Of a stretch of 64,000 nucleotides of DNA, positions 1-9,430 are shown piece after piece; position 1 is the first letter of the stretch; each line of letters begins with the position of its first letter. Source of the stretch: JACPUW01 sp049115495. GTDB taxonomy: Bacteria; Bacteroidota; Bacteroidia; CAILMK01; JACPUW01. A program made the translations under genes and the position numbers. Under the pieces are notes generated by a model. It was not told where the DNA came from. It saw only the letters and a program-made list of their open reading frames with translations, and searched no databases. The stretch lies in contig JAGDZV010000015.1 of assembly GCA_049115495.1 (NCBI GenBank), positions 62,001 through 126,000 on the forward strand, written 5' to 3'.

Positions 1-2563
1 GGTCAGGTTTAATTAATGTGGTATAAGAGCATTCAAAGCTTGTACCTGCTGGCATGCTGTCAAGTGTCATTGAAAGTATATTTCCATTTACATCCCAATC
101 ACAATCTAGGCTGCTTGTTACAAGTTCAAGCATTTCAGGAATAGTATCAACCACTACTACGTTGTAGTATGTTTGGCCAGATTCATTCTCCCATGCTACA
201 TTATAAACCAGCTCATCTTCTTCGTTAATTCTATCAACGGCAGTTTTTTCTAATGAAATAATGCCTCTATATTTTGGTGGAATTTCAAAACCATTTCTTC
301 CATCGTTTCTATCATCTGGATCTCCACCGTCGGCGTCCCATCCAAGGCCTCTACCGCCAAATGCTTGCCAAATAATCTTTTGGTTTTCACCGCCATTATT
401 CAACTCATCTGCTAAAAGAATAGCATCTCTTGCTGCTTCAAAGCCTGGATTACATGGTTGTAATTTCATACCATCAACCACTAATTGTATGGCTATATTA
501 TTTCCACCGGTACCAGTGTAAAGGTCTTCGTCAAAACCGTATTTATCAATAAAATTCCAATACATATCCCAAAGCATGGCACACCAAACCGATCCAATTC
601 CATGTGGTACACTCAATACAGCTATGTCTTCGTAGTCATACTCACTTCTTGACTGATCTACTGAATAAGGATATGGTCTAATACCCGCACCATTGGTTGC
701 CTGACCTCTAACATAGGTTCCAATACCCCTAAGGTCTGTAGCTTTATCATCTTTATGATGTGTTGTTACCAAGGCAAAAAAGTCACTCCAACCTTCACCC
801 ATTTGCTCTACATTAGAAAGGCAGCCGCTATTTAAGGCTCCTCCTGTAAGTCTAATAGAAATTCCATGGCCATACTCGTGGGCAATTACGCCGTTATCAA
901 AGTCGCCATCATAACCACCTGTAGCTGCTCTGGTGTACATTGAAACTTCAATATCTTCACTTTCAATCTCGTCCATTAAAGCAAGACCTAGAGTACGATC
1001 AATCATTATTGACGGAATGGTGATATCGCCGGCATTTGTACCAAAAATGGTTTGTGCTGGTCTATTATCAGTAAATATTATTACTGCTATTGCACCCGCA
1101 TCTTGTGCATTTCTCACCTTATCTACAAAAAGGCATGTTCCTCTTTCAATTAGTGCTATGTTGCCGTCAATCTCAGACGCGTTTACTAAATCTTCGCAGC
1201 CCAAAGTGCTTGTACCAGTACCATCATCAACCATTACGAGCTTACCCTTAATTGGTTTTTCAGAAAGTGCATCGCCAAAGTTTGCGCCAAAAACTGAATA
1301 AGAACCTTTGCTATCTGAAGGGTCAAATACCTGTAATGTAGCCCCTGAAGCACCTACACCCCACAAATACATTTGCATACGTGGGTTAGATCCATCTGGT
1401 GGAGTAGCAAAGTTGGCATTGTTGGTTCCACCGCCATCTTGGGCATGGGCATGTACAAAGTCTCCTTCGCCTGTTGCATGCCTACCGTAGTTACTTTCTT
1501 GAAAATTTCCACTTTCTTCGTCAAAACCATACTGATAAAGAAAATCATGCATGTAGTTGTTCCAGACAAATAGGTTCGTAATTGCCGCATCTTGATTGTG
1601 AGCATGAGAACTGTCTTCGTCAAATGGATAATCGAAATAAAGCTCAGTACCGCCATCAGGACTTCTCCCTTCGGTGGCATTGCTTCCATCTACATCTTCA
1701 TATGCCCAAACATTATTACCTCTAGTAATGGTGTATTCTGCGCCTTCAAAACCATCAACATCATGCCAACCAAATGGAGATGCCAATGAATCGTTTGCAT
1801 TTTTCAAAAGCTCTCTTGGGCCATGATTTGGGCTTTCGGTACCAAAAGGATAAGCAAAATAAGCGGCTGTGCTGTTTCTTTTATTAGCCGTGTTACCAAA
1901 CTCATTATTAGGGCTCGGAGAAAAATCATGGCTACTGTGGTCGTGGTCAAAATCGCACTCAAGCATATAATCTAACTGCCATACCGTTTCCCCTGTTTGT
2001 GCATTAATAACAGTGTAAAACCAGTGGCTTTCGTCTGGCAATAAAAAACTGAGCGACCATGTTGGCACTGCATTGTTATTTACCACCATGTAAGTTTTTT
2101 TGATCTTAATATCTTCAGCCGATAGCAAAGGGTCATTTGCTACAAACTCATTTTTTGCATACTCAATAAAATTTAAGTTAGCTGTTGCAGCGATATTGAA
2201 ATGAATCATATTCTTATTGATAAATTTCTCTACCACTTGATTTTGAGAAAGGGCATGACCTTCTACAGATCTGAATTTCGACGAAGGATAAAAACTATTG
2301 TGAAATGATACAATTTTGCCTTTTTGGGCATGTGCGTCAAATACCGCTTTCTCTACTTGAACACCGTTATGGGTTTGGTGTCCATAAGCATGGCTTACAC
2401 CATTGTGCTTATCGGTAAATGAACTTGTAAGTTGAAAATTGCCTGATTTGAGAATTGAATTATCAATTGTGTTAAGTAACTCAGGAAGTGCTTTTTGTTG
2501 TGGTACTTGTGCGTGCAGCGTTGAAAACGCTAAAACAAGTACAAGGGTATAAATTATTCTCAT
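1..2563 (-). CDS. Secreted M36 (fungalysin) metalloprotease with PA insert, C-terminus beyond window
   Basis: Extracellular zinc endopeptidase. The frame is open for 854 codons from an ATG at 2563 and runs off the left edge. A signal peptide (MRIIYTLVLVLAFSTLHAQ) is followed by an FTP-type propeptide at about residues 45-100 (HAYGHQTHNGVQV), then the M36 catalytic region. The zinc site is HEYGH at residues 562-566, and the downstream GEGWSDFF supplies the third ligand glutamate. A protease-associated (PA) domain is inserted at about 430-520 (GNIALIERGTCLFVDKV). The last ~85 visible residues look like a DUF11-type beta-sandwich, and a T9SS sorting domain may lie outside the window. Divergent from the small membrane protein at 2664. 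The family assignment is firm; the substrate is unknown. Confidence 0.93.
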   Translation of the reverse strand, partial: MRIIYTLVLVLAFSTLHAQVPQQKALPELLNTIDNSILKSGNFQLTSSFTDKHNGVSHAYGHQTHNGVQVEKAVFDAHAQKGKIVSFHNSFYPSSKFRSVEGHALSQNQVVEKFINKNMIHFNIAATANLNFIEYAKNEFVANDPLLSAEDIKIKKTYMVVNNNAVPTWSLSFLLPDESHWFYTVINAQTGETVWQLDYMLECDFDHDHSSHDFSPSPNNEFGNTANKRNSTAAYFAYPFGTESPNHGPRELLKNANDSLASPFGWHDVDGFEGAEYTITRGNNVWAYEDVDGSNATEGRSPDGGTELYFDYPFDEDSSHAHNQDAAITNLFVWNNYMHDFLYQYGFDEESGNFQESNYGRHATGEGDFVHAHAQDGGGTNNANFATPPDGSNPRMQMYLWGVGASGATLQVFDPSDSKGSYSVFGANFGDALSEKPIKGKLVMVDDGTGTSTLGCEDLVNASEIDGNIALIERGTCLFVDKVRNAQDAGAIAVIIFTDNRPAQTIFGTNAGDITIPSIMIDRTLGLALMDEIESEDIEVSMYTRAATGGYDGDFDNGVIAHEYGHGISIRLTGGALNSGCLSNVEQMGEGWSDFFALVTTHHKDDKATDLRGIGTYVRGQATNGAGIRPYPYSVDQSRSEYDYEDIAVLSVPHGIGSVWCAMLWDMYWNFIDKYGFDEDLYTGTGGNNIAIQLVVDGMKLQPCNPGFEAARDAILLADELNNGGENQKIIWQAFGGRGLGWDADGGDPDDRNDGRNGFEIPPKYRGIISLEKTAVDRINEEDELVYNVAWENESGQTYYNVVVVDTIPEMLELVTSSLDCDWDVNGNILSMTLDSMPAGTSFECSYTTLIKPD

Positions 2564-2663
2564 ATGCTGCCTGCTTTTGGCGACTTCAATAATACACTAG
2601 CAAGGCATGAATTGTTTGGTATTTGCTACTTAAAAAATCCGAACACAACCGTAATTTGCCGGT

Positions 2664-3029
2664 ATGTTGCAACAGGAAATTGATGATTGGGTTGACCAGC
2701 TTTTTGAGCAAAGACTAGCTGGTGCTGAGTTTACCCAACTACGAAAAACCTTACAAGAAAGTGGCGTTGCTGAAGATGATGTAAAGCAGATAATAAACAT
2801 TGTGAACGATAGAGAGCTTGATACGCTTGATACGGGTAGGGCCCAACTTAACCCAAATGTGTTCCTCATTCTGGCTTTAATCACGTTATTTTCCGGTGTT
2901 GCACTGGCTTATTCCATCAGTAATATTACTGATGATAGAAGTTATCAGTTTTTAAACGCCATTCCGGTAGCAGGTAGCGTGGTGTTATTTTATAATTACT
3001 ACCAAAACAAGCAGAAGTATCGCAAGTAA
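2664..3029 (+). CDS. Small two-helix membrane protein, unknown function
   Basis: A 121-residue protein that I do not recognise. The N-terminal ~55 residues are soluble and helical (LQQEIDDWVDQLFEQRLAG), resembling the short domains that precede membrane anchors in SHOCT-like proteins. Two hydrophobic segments follow at about 67-87 and 96-111, and the tail is basic (NKQKYRK). It lies alone, divergent from the M36 protease and about 270 bp before the helicase gene. Length, codon pattern and membrane topology support a real gene. Confidence 0.7.
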   Translation: MLQQEIDDWVDQLFEQRLAGAEFTQLRKTLQESGVAEDDVKQIINIVNDRELDTLDTGRAQLNPNVFLILALITLFSGVALAYSISNITDDRSYQFLNAIPVAGSVVLFYNYYQNKQKYRK

Positions 3030-3301
3030 TATTTTTATTACCTAAAGCTATCTGGTGAATGGGAAGGCGTCTTTGGAAGTGAGCCTTTTGAGACTTAAAT
3101 TAGCAACTCACAGTTTCAAATTAAAACAAATGAGACGTATCTTGGAAAAATTCAAATACAGGGTATAATCTAACAGATCCTTTACTACCCGCAGGTTGAC
3201 TCAAAAAATGAACTTGATAACCGCTAATTGAAGACTCATCATTTTTCCCCGTGCCTTAGGAAACCATTATTTTGCCATCTAAACCTGATTAAAGCTAGGA
3301 G

Positions 3302-6007
3302 TTGGAGCATAAAAAACTAATCGGCTTTTTAAAATCATGCTACGAGGCAGACAACCGTGAGCAGCTCATTTACAACTTTTTTGAGAAAAAGGTAGAGTAC
3401 CGCCATTGGATACAAAACACCGATATTTTAAGTGGTGAAATACCCTACTTACCTTTAAAAAATGACTATGCAGAAGCAATTACGACTGAACTCGAAGTAT
3501 ATCAATACGAAAAGAGCATTTACGTAGCGGGATTGTTTTTATGTGGTAGAAGCGAAAATTACAACAAACGCCTTAACGCGCCACTTTTAATTTGGCCAGC
3601 AATTATTAGCCAAAATGAAGACGGGTATTCACTTTACCCTGATTATAGCAACCCCAATATAAACCCCGCTTTTTTCAGAGCAATAAATGCTATTGATGAA
3701 GATGATATTACCACCGCCAAGGATATTTTAGAAATTGTAGATGGTCATGCATTAAGCTTTGAAAAAATTTCAGCAATTGAACGGTTAATTCAAGCCAGGT
3801 ACCATGAAGTTGAAACTGAAGAGCTTCTACTTTTCCCTCAATTAGAAAAAGAAGAAGCCATTAGGAAGTCTCGTGGGCTTAAGCTAAAATCATGTGCTGG
3901 CATTTGTGTTCTACGAAAGTCATCAAACACGGTTCATATTCTTAAAGAGCTTAATGAAATTATCCAAGCGCCAAGTCTTTCAGTGCCCTTGTCAGAAATT
4001 CTAATTGGGCAGACCGGCGATAAACTTAAACATCAAAGCAATAAACCGATTATGGTACCAACGGCTTTAAACAAAAGCCAGGTTCGAGTACTTAAAACCG
4101 CATATGCCTACAGCTCAAGTGTTGTATTAGGGCCTCCGGGTACGGGTAAATCATATACCATTGCGGCATTGGTGGCCGATGCCATAAGGCAGGGGCAATC
4201 TATTTTAGTTACATCAGCTAAAAACCAAGCGGTAGATGTGGTACAGCAAAAAATTGAAGATGACTTAGACCTTAAAAATATATGCATTAGGGCTGGTGGC
4301 AAAGGAGACTATAAAACACTATTAAGAAATCAAATTAGTGATTTAAAGAATGGAATTGGGCTTGTTTACAAATTGCCACAAAACGTTTATGACCAAGAAA
4401 ATAAGCTAGATAAGATTCAATTTGAAATTGAAAGCCTTGAAAAAAAGTATGGGCTTGTAAATGAGCAATCAAAGAAGAATGGCAAACGCTTGACAAATTC
4501 AAAATCTAAATTTTATCACCCCATTACTAAGCTATTTGTAGAACACGGATTAAAGAAACACGAAACCGCATGGTTTCTTATAAAAAAACTTGAGAAGCTC
4601 TACCCTAAAAAGTACGAGCAAATCAAAAAACTAATTGACGTAAGTAGCAAAGCGAACAGATACCGATCTATAAGACAAAACCGCTCAACTTATACTCGTT
4701 TAGAAAAAGCACTAAAGGCAAGAACTATTAAAACCAAAGAAGAACGTTTTGAGACTGTAAACTTTGAAGAAATCAAAAAATCATTTCCGGTTTGGTTGGT
4801 CAATCTATCAGAAACCGCCAATGTGTTGCCCTTAAGAAAAGGCTTGTTTGATTTAGTGATAATTGACGAAGCCAGTCAATGCGATATTGCCACTGCTCTA
4901 CCCTTGCTATACAGAGCAAAGCGCGCCATTATTTGCGGTGACCCAAAGCAACTTAGGCACCTTTCTTTTTTGTCAGAAATAAAGTCAAGAAAACTGGGTA
5001 ATGACTTTAATCTAAATGAAAGCGAATTAGAGCAGCTCAATTTTAGAAATAAGTCAATTTTAGATCTTGCACTTGATGCCATTAAAAATCATAATGCCAT
5101 TTCATTTTTAAATGAGCACTTTAGAAGCCATCCAAAAATCATTGGCTTTAGCAATGAGCAGTTTTATAATGGCGCACTAAATATTATGACTAGCAAACCT
5201 GGAACTGAAGATGTTGATTCATTAGAAATAATAAAAACTAAAGGAGAAAGAGTAGATGGGGTTAATAATGTAGAGGCACAAGCAATAATTTTAAAGATTA
5301 AAAATAGAATAAAAGAGGAGTCAAAACTTACATGCGCCTTTAAAAAATCCATTGGCGTGCTTTCTCCGTTTAGAGAGCAGGTAAATTATCTGGCCGAGAA
5401 CATAAAGAATCATTTAAGTATTCAAGAAATTCAGAACCATAAAATACTCATTGGCACGGCGCATAGTTTTCAGGGCGAAGAGCGAGATATAATGTATTTA
5501 AGCTTTTGTGTTGACGACCAAAGCCATAGCACCGCTATTAGACATATTAATAAACCCGATGTATTTAATGTGAGCATTACCCGTGCGCGTCAAAAGCAAA
5601 TAGCATTTTATTCAATAAGTCCTAGTAAGCTACCTTCTACACATCTATTGGCAAAATACATTGGCTTTGTGAGCAAACCACAAAAGCAAACCACAAGTGA
5701 ACATGATATTTTTTCAAAAGAAGTAGAAGCCTTTTTAATTGAAAGCGGATTGGAAAATATTCACCTAAACCATAATATTTTAGGAACACAATTTGACCTT
5801 GTTGTGCAAAAAGGTAAGAGACTTTTTGGTATTGACCTTATTGGCTATCCTGGTGATTATGAAGACACACTGCCTTTAGAAAAAGTACGCGTTTTTAAAC
5901 ACGGTGGCAACAGGTTTTTCCCAATACCCTATGATCAGTGGTATTTAAATGGAGATTTGTTGAAAGCCGATTTGTTGAAGTTCTTAGGTATTAAAAAGAC
6001 CAATTAA
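3302..6007 (+). CDS. SF1 (Upf1/Dna2-like) helicase with C-terminal nuclease-like domain
   Basis: ATP-dependent nucleic-acid helicase of the AAA_11/AAA_12 (SF1B) type, 901 aa. Motifs in order: Walker A GPPGTGKS (277-284), DEAS box at 522-525, motif III GDPKQLRH, LNEHFRSHP (motif IV region), GTAHSFQGEERD (motif V region) and NVSITRARQK (motif VI). The N-terminal ~250 residues match nothing I can name. The C-terminal ~100 residues (from about EVEAFLIESGLENIH) look like a restriction-endonuclease-like fold (FDLVVQKGKRLFGIDLIG), but the usual D/E-x-K pair reads D-L-I, so it may be inactive. The start is TTG: no ATG occurs in frame before residue 251, and AGGAG sits just upstream. A role in repair, RNA processing or phage defence cannot be told apart here. 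Confidence 0.88.
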   Translation: MEHKKLIGFLKSCYEADNREQLIYNFFEKKVEYRHWIQNTDILSGEIPYLPLKNDYAEAITTELEVYQYEKSIYVAGLFLCGRSENYNKRLNAPLLIWPAIISQNEDGYSLYPDYSNPNINPAFFRAINAIDEDDITTAKDILEIVDGHALSFEKISAIERLIQARYHEVETEELLLFPQLEKEEAIRKSRGLKLKSCAGICVLRKSSNTVHILKELNEIIQAPSLSVPLSEILIGQTGDKLKHQSNKPIMVPTALNKSQVRVLKTAYAYSSSVVLGPPGTGKSYTIAALVADAIRQGQSILVTSAKNQAVDVVQQKIEDDLDLKNICIRAGGKGDYKTLLRNQISDLKNGIGLVYKLPQNVYDQENKLDKIQFEIESLEKKYGLVNEQSKKNGKRLTNSKSKFYHPITKLFVEHGLKKHETAWFLIKKLEKLYPKKYEQIKKLIDVSSKANRYRSIRQNRSTYTRLEKALKARTIKTKEERFETVNFEEIKKSFPVWLVNLSETANVLPLRKGLFDLVIIDEASQCDIATALPLLYRAKRAIICGDPKQLRHLSFLSEIKSRKLGNDFNLNESELEQLNFRNKSILDLALDAIKNHNAISFLNEHFRSHPKIIGFSNEQFYNGALNIMTSKPGTEDVDSLEIIKTKGERVDGVNNVEAQAIILKIKNRIKEESKLTCAFKKSIGVLSPFREQVNYLAENIKNHLSIQEIQNHKILIGTAHSFQGEERDIMYLSFCVDDQSHSTAIRHINKPDVFNVSITRARQKQIAFYSISPSKLPSTHLLAKYIGFVSKPQKQTTSEHDIFSKEVEAFLIESGLENIHLNHNILGTQFDLVVQKGKRLFGIDLIGYPGDYEDTLPLEKVRVFKHGGNRFFPIPYDQWYLNGDLLKADLLKFLGIKKTN

Positions 6008-6107
6008 ACCAGATATCAAAACCAAGCTTTTGATGATAAACCAAGGTGTAACCATCCTATACTAAGGCGAAATACCCTATATTTTCACCATCAAAAATTT
6101 GCATTAG

Positions 6108-8561
6108 GTGAAAAGGAGTTTATTGTTCGTATTGGCGGCTTTTGTGGGAGCTACCGCCTTTGCGCAGATCACACAAACTGTAAGAGGTAAAATTATTGAT
6201 TCAGAAACCCGTTACCCGTTAATTGGGGCAACTGTTGCGCTTATGGTTAATGGAGAAGTAGGAAGCGGAACTGTAACCGATGCTGGCGGTAATTTTAGAA
6301 TTGAAAATGTACCCGTAGGCAGACAAAACTTTAAGGTGCAGTTTGTGGGCTATAAGGAGAAAATCTTAAACAACATTGTAGTTACCTCAGCCAAAGAAGT
6401 AATTCTAAATATTGAGCTCGATGAGTCTAACCAAAGACTGGATGAAGTAACCATATCAGTTACCAGAGATGGCGAAGTAAGCAACGAACTGGCTCTTGTA
6501 AGTGCAAGAGAGTTCTCAGTTGATGAAACCATGCGATATGCCGGTAGCCGTGGAGATCCCGCTCGTACGGCATCAAACTTTGCGGGTGTACAAGGTGCAG
6601 ATGATAGTAGAAACGACATTGTAATTCGAGGTAACTCACCGCAATCGGTTATTTGGCAGTTAGAAGGCGTCATTATGCCAAACCCCAACCACTTTGCTAT
6701 TCCGGGTACTAATGGTGGGCCCGTGAGCATTGTAAACTTTAAAACCCTTAGAAACTCCGATTTCTACACGGGAGCTTTCCCTGCTGAATTTGGCAACAGC
6801 ACTGCCGGTGTTTTTGATTTAAAGCTTAGAAACGGAAACAACCAAAACCATGAGTTTAGCGGCATGTTTGGCCTTATGGGCACCGAAGCTTTTGCCGAAG
6901 GGCCTTTGAATAAAGAGAAAGGCTCATCATATCTGATTAACTACAGGTATTCAACCATTTCAATGTTTTTGGCTTTGGGAATTGATGTTGGAACCAACTC
7001 GGCTCCAACTTACCAAGATGCTACATTTAGATTTACTTTTCCTCAAAAAAATGGTGCCGAATTGGCCTTTTGGGGTCTTGGCGGAAGAAGCTATACAGAG
7101 ATTTTAATTAGCCCACAAATAGAACCTGTACAAGAGCTTTACGGTGATAGTGACAGAGACCAATATTTTGGATCTGATGTTGGGATTTTAGGGGCAACAT
7201 ACTCATACCCCATTGATAAGAATACCTTTTGGAAAACAACAGTTGCCGCCTCTAACCAAACCGTAAATGCTAATCACGACAGAATTGTAAGCAGAGATAC
7301 TTTAGAGAACGGAAACTTTGACCCTGAATCTGTGGTGTTAACACCATTGCTGGATTATACTTTTTCGGAAACCAAATACACCGTATCATCTTCACTATTT
7401 AAAAAACTTGGCATTGGTAGGGTATTAAAATTCGGTTTTATGGCCGACATGTACGACATGCGATACGTTGATAGCATAAGAATTGAAAACGATGGCGAAT
7501 GGCCAGCTTCAAACAACTGGAATACACGTTGGGATACTGATGGCAGGGCTTCTCTATTCAATTACTACATTCAATATAAGCACCATTTAAGAGATAATTT
7601 AATTGCCAATGCAGGCTTGCACGGTACATATTTTAGTTTGAGCAATAGCTTTTCTGCTTTTGAACCAAGATTAGGTTTGCGTTGGAACTTACCAAGAAGA
7701 CAAAGCTTAAGTTTTGGTACGGGTTTGCATTCTCAAATTCAAGCGCTTTACCTGTATTATTATACCGATCCTAATTTGGTTGCTACCGAAGGTATGGAGT
7801 ACAACCGCAATATGGATTTAAGTAAAAGTGCCCATGTTGTAATTGGTTACAATAATATAATGGCCAAAAATCTAAGGCTAAAAGTTGAAGCTTATGCGCA
7901 AACATTATTTAATGTTCCCGTTGAAGCTAGTGGACCTTCTTCTTTCTCTTTGGTAAATACCGGGTCAGGATTCTCAAGGTTTTTTCCTGGTAAGTTAGAA
8001 AACACAGGAACAGGTTTTAACTACGGCCTTGAGTTTACATTAGAGCGATTCTTTGACAATAACTTCTTTTACATGATTACTGCCAGTTTCTATGACTCAA
8101 AATATCAAGGAAGCGATGGTGTTATTAGAAATACTGACTTTAATGGTAACTACATGTTTAATGCTTTAGGAACAAAAGAATTTAAAGTGAGTAAAAATGC
8201 CATTGTGGGCATAGGACCAAAAGTTACCTACGCCGGTGGAAGACGATATGGAAACCCTGATGTGGAAGCGAGTACCGAAGCGCAAGAAATTATTTGGGAA
8301 GATGAAGGCTATAACGAGCAGCGTTTCCCTGACTATTTTAGAACTGACCTTAGAATCACTTATGTTGTAAACCGACCAAAGGTTTCTCACGAATTGGCAT
8401 TTGACTTGGTAAATATTTTCAATACCCGAAACATTTTAAATATAGCTTGGGCACCAGGCATAAACCCTGAAGGCATTCCTGGAATTACCACAAATCCAAA
8501 CTTTGCCTTGAGCTATCAAATTGGATTCTTACCTGTTTTCTATTACAAGTTTGATTTTTAG
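6108..8561 (+). CDS. TonB-dependent outer-membrane receptor
   Basis: Outer-membrane transporter of 817 aa energised by TonB/ExbBD. It starts with GTG and a clear signal peptide (MKRSLLFVLAAFVGATAFAQ). Residues ~22-110 form a CarboxypepD_reg-like domain (VRGKIIDSETRYPLIGATV), the plug follows at ~115-225 (NDIVIRGNSPQSVIWQLEGV), then a beta-barrel to the C-terminal aromatic residue (YYKFDF). No SusD partner is adjacent, so it is not a classical SusC/D pair. The ligand is unknown; no Fur-box-like or riboswitch-like element was recognised upstream. Confidence 0.93.
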   Translation: MKRSLLFVLAAFVGATAFAQITQTVRGKIIDSETRYPLIGATVALMVNGEVGSGTVTDAGGNFRIENVPVGRQNFKVQFVGYKEKILNNIVVTSAKEVILNIELDESNQRLDEVTISVTRDGEVSNELALVSAREFSVDETMRYAGSRGDPARTASNFAGVQGADDSRNDIVIRGNSPQSVIWQLEGVIMPNPNHFAIPGTNGGPVSIVNFKTLRNSDFYTGAFPAEFGNSTAGVFDLKLRNGNNQNHEFSGMFGLMGTEAFAEGPLNKEKGSSYLINYRYSTISMFLALGIDVGTNSAPTYQDATFRFTFPQKNGAELAFWGLGGRSYTEILISPQIEPVQELYGDSDRDQYFGSDVGILGATYSYPIDKNTFWKTTVAASNQTVNANHDRIVSRDTLENGNFDPESVVLTPLLDYTFSETKYTVSSSLFKKLGIGRVLKFGFMADMYDMRYVDSIRIENDGEWPASNNWNTRWDTDGRASLFNYYIQYKHHLRDNLIANAGLHGTYFSLSNSFSAFEPRLGLRWNLPRRQSLSFGTGLHSQIQALYLYYYTDPNLVATEGMEYNRNMDLSKSAHVVIGYNNIMAKNLRLKVEAYAQTLFNVPVEASGPSSFSLVNTGSGFSRFFPGKLENTGTGFNYGLEFTLERFFDNNFFYMITASFYDSKYQGSDGVIRNTDFNGNYMFNALGTKEFKVSKNAIVGIGPKVTYAGGRRYGNPDVEASTEAQEIIWEDEGYNEQRFPDYFRTDLRITYVVNRPKVSHELAFDLVNIFNTRNILNIAWAPGINPEGIPGITTNPNFALSYQIGFLPVFYYKFDF

Positions 8562-8588
8562 GAGTAGCTAAAAATAATCGATTGCATT

Positions 8589-8725
8589 GTCTAAAAAGTA
8601 AGAAAACCGTCATCCTGAACTTGATTCAGGATCTGTAACAATGGAATACTACACTTACAAACAGATTCCAAAGCCCCTGAATCGCTCTGGACAAGAAGTT
8701 TGGATTGACGTAAGACTTTTTAGAC
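8589..8725. mobile_element. 137-bp MITE-like element with 11-bp terminal inverted repeats
   Basis: A non-coding unit bounded by GTCTAAAAAGT (8589-8599) and its exact reverse complement ACTTTTTAGAC (8715-8725). A second inner pair is imperfect (CGTCATCC near 8608, GGATTGACG at 8702-8710). The left part holds CATCCTGAACTTGATTCAG, which also occurs near 22283. Ends and internal symmetry fit a miniature element or a long stem-loop repeat. No target-site duplication is obvious and no transposase is encoded. Confidence 0.55.
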
Positions 8726-8754
8726 AGCTAAATCAGATTTAGGCCAAATGAAAA

Positions 8755-9279
8755 ATGGAATACCCGAATCCACTAGACCTATCACCTGAAGAAGCAACCC
8801 AAAAAATGCTTGAGTATTGTTCAACATATGGCGCCTTAAACAATACATCAGATGAGCTCATAAGCTTTTTATATAATGCAGGCTACAAATTGGTAAACAC
8901 CAAGTTTGAAAACCTTCAATTTCATTTAGAATACCTGTTTAAAGACAGAAAAAAGTACTTCAATGCTAATAGTAGCACAGGCTATTATGTTATTGATGAA
9001 CTGCCCACCCTTGGGCGAGTTGAAAAACTAAGGCATTTGATAACTTACGGCAAGGCATTGCTCATGGATATTGATGTAAAACCAGTGCAATTCTTTAGAA
9101 AAGACCATTTTATTGAGTTTAAAAACCAGGAAATCAAAGTAGTTGAATTAGGCAAAATTGGTGGTGACCGTGTGTATGAAAATCTAGAGAGTGGTCGGCT
9201 TTTTTATAATATCAATCTGAGCCTTTATGGTGGCCATGCGTGGTATTGGCGCAACATTGAAATCAATTACAACATCTGA
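8755..9279 (+). CDS. Unknown soluble protein, probably truncated by an in-frame TGA
   Basis: A 174-residue soluble protein with no signal peptide, membrane segment or family I recognise. The notable point is its end: after the TGA at 9277-9279 the same frame stays open for 24 strongly protein-like codons (EKIEAANSFETLHKVLDEAE, then KKFG) to a second TGA at 9352-9354. The full product would have been about 199 residues, with the first TGA most easily explained as a mutated TGG. It lies between the MITE-like element and the operator-like repeats at the 3' end of the convergent fic gene. Confidence 0.65.
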   Translation: MEYPNPLDLSPEEATQKMLEYCSTYGALNNTSDELISFLYNAGYKLVNTKFENLQFHLEYLFKDRKKYFNANSSTGYYVIDELPTLGRVEKLRHLITYGKALLMDIDVKPVQFFRKDHFIEFKNQEIKVVELGKIGGDRVYENLESGRLFYNINLSLYGGHAWYWRNIEINYNI

Positions 9280-9367
9280 GAAAAAATTGAAGCTGCAAAC
9301 TCTTTTGAAACACTTCATAAGGTTTTGGATGAAGCGGAGAAGAAGTTTGGATGACCAAATAACTTCC

Positions 9368-9430
9368 TTATTTAAGAAAATTGCAAAAAACTTAAATAGC
9401 AGCCGTCACTATTTAAGTTTACTTAAATAA
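9368..9430. promoter_or_regulatory. Four half-site array between the convergent ends of the 8755 gene and fic
   Basis: Four alternating half-sites occur here: TTATTTAAG (9368-9376), CTTAAATAG (9391-9399), CTATTTAAG (9409-9417) and CTTAAATAA (9422-9430). The first two are separated by 14 nt, the same architecture as the palindrome in the fic promoter. Half-sites two and three make a hairpin (AAACTTAAATAG/CTATTTAAGTTT) that could also act as a bidirectional terminator. The last site overlaps the final codons of fic. Confidence 0.55.

Noticed and set aside
261..1789. Several short plus- and minus-strand frames inside the first 2.5 kb
   Set aside because: They lie antisense or out of frame within the open M36 protease frame, which has clear motifs throughout.
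6108..8561. A SusC/D polysaccharide-utilisation locus
   Set aside because: The receptor is shorter than SusC proteins and no SusD or glycoside hydrolase gene is adjacent.
9227..9430. A 67-codon plus-strand frame at the end of the 8755 gene
   Set aside because: It is out of frame with the protein-like extension after the in-frame TGA and crosses the operator array.
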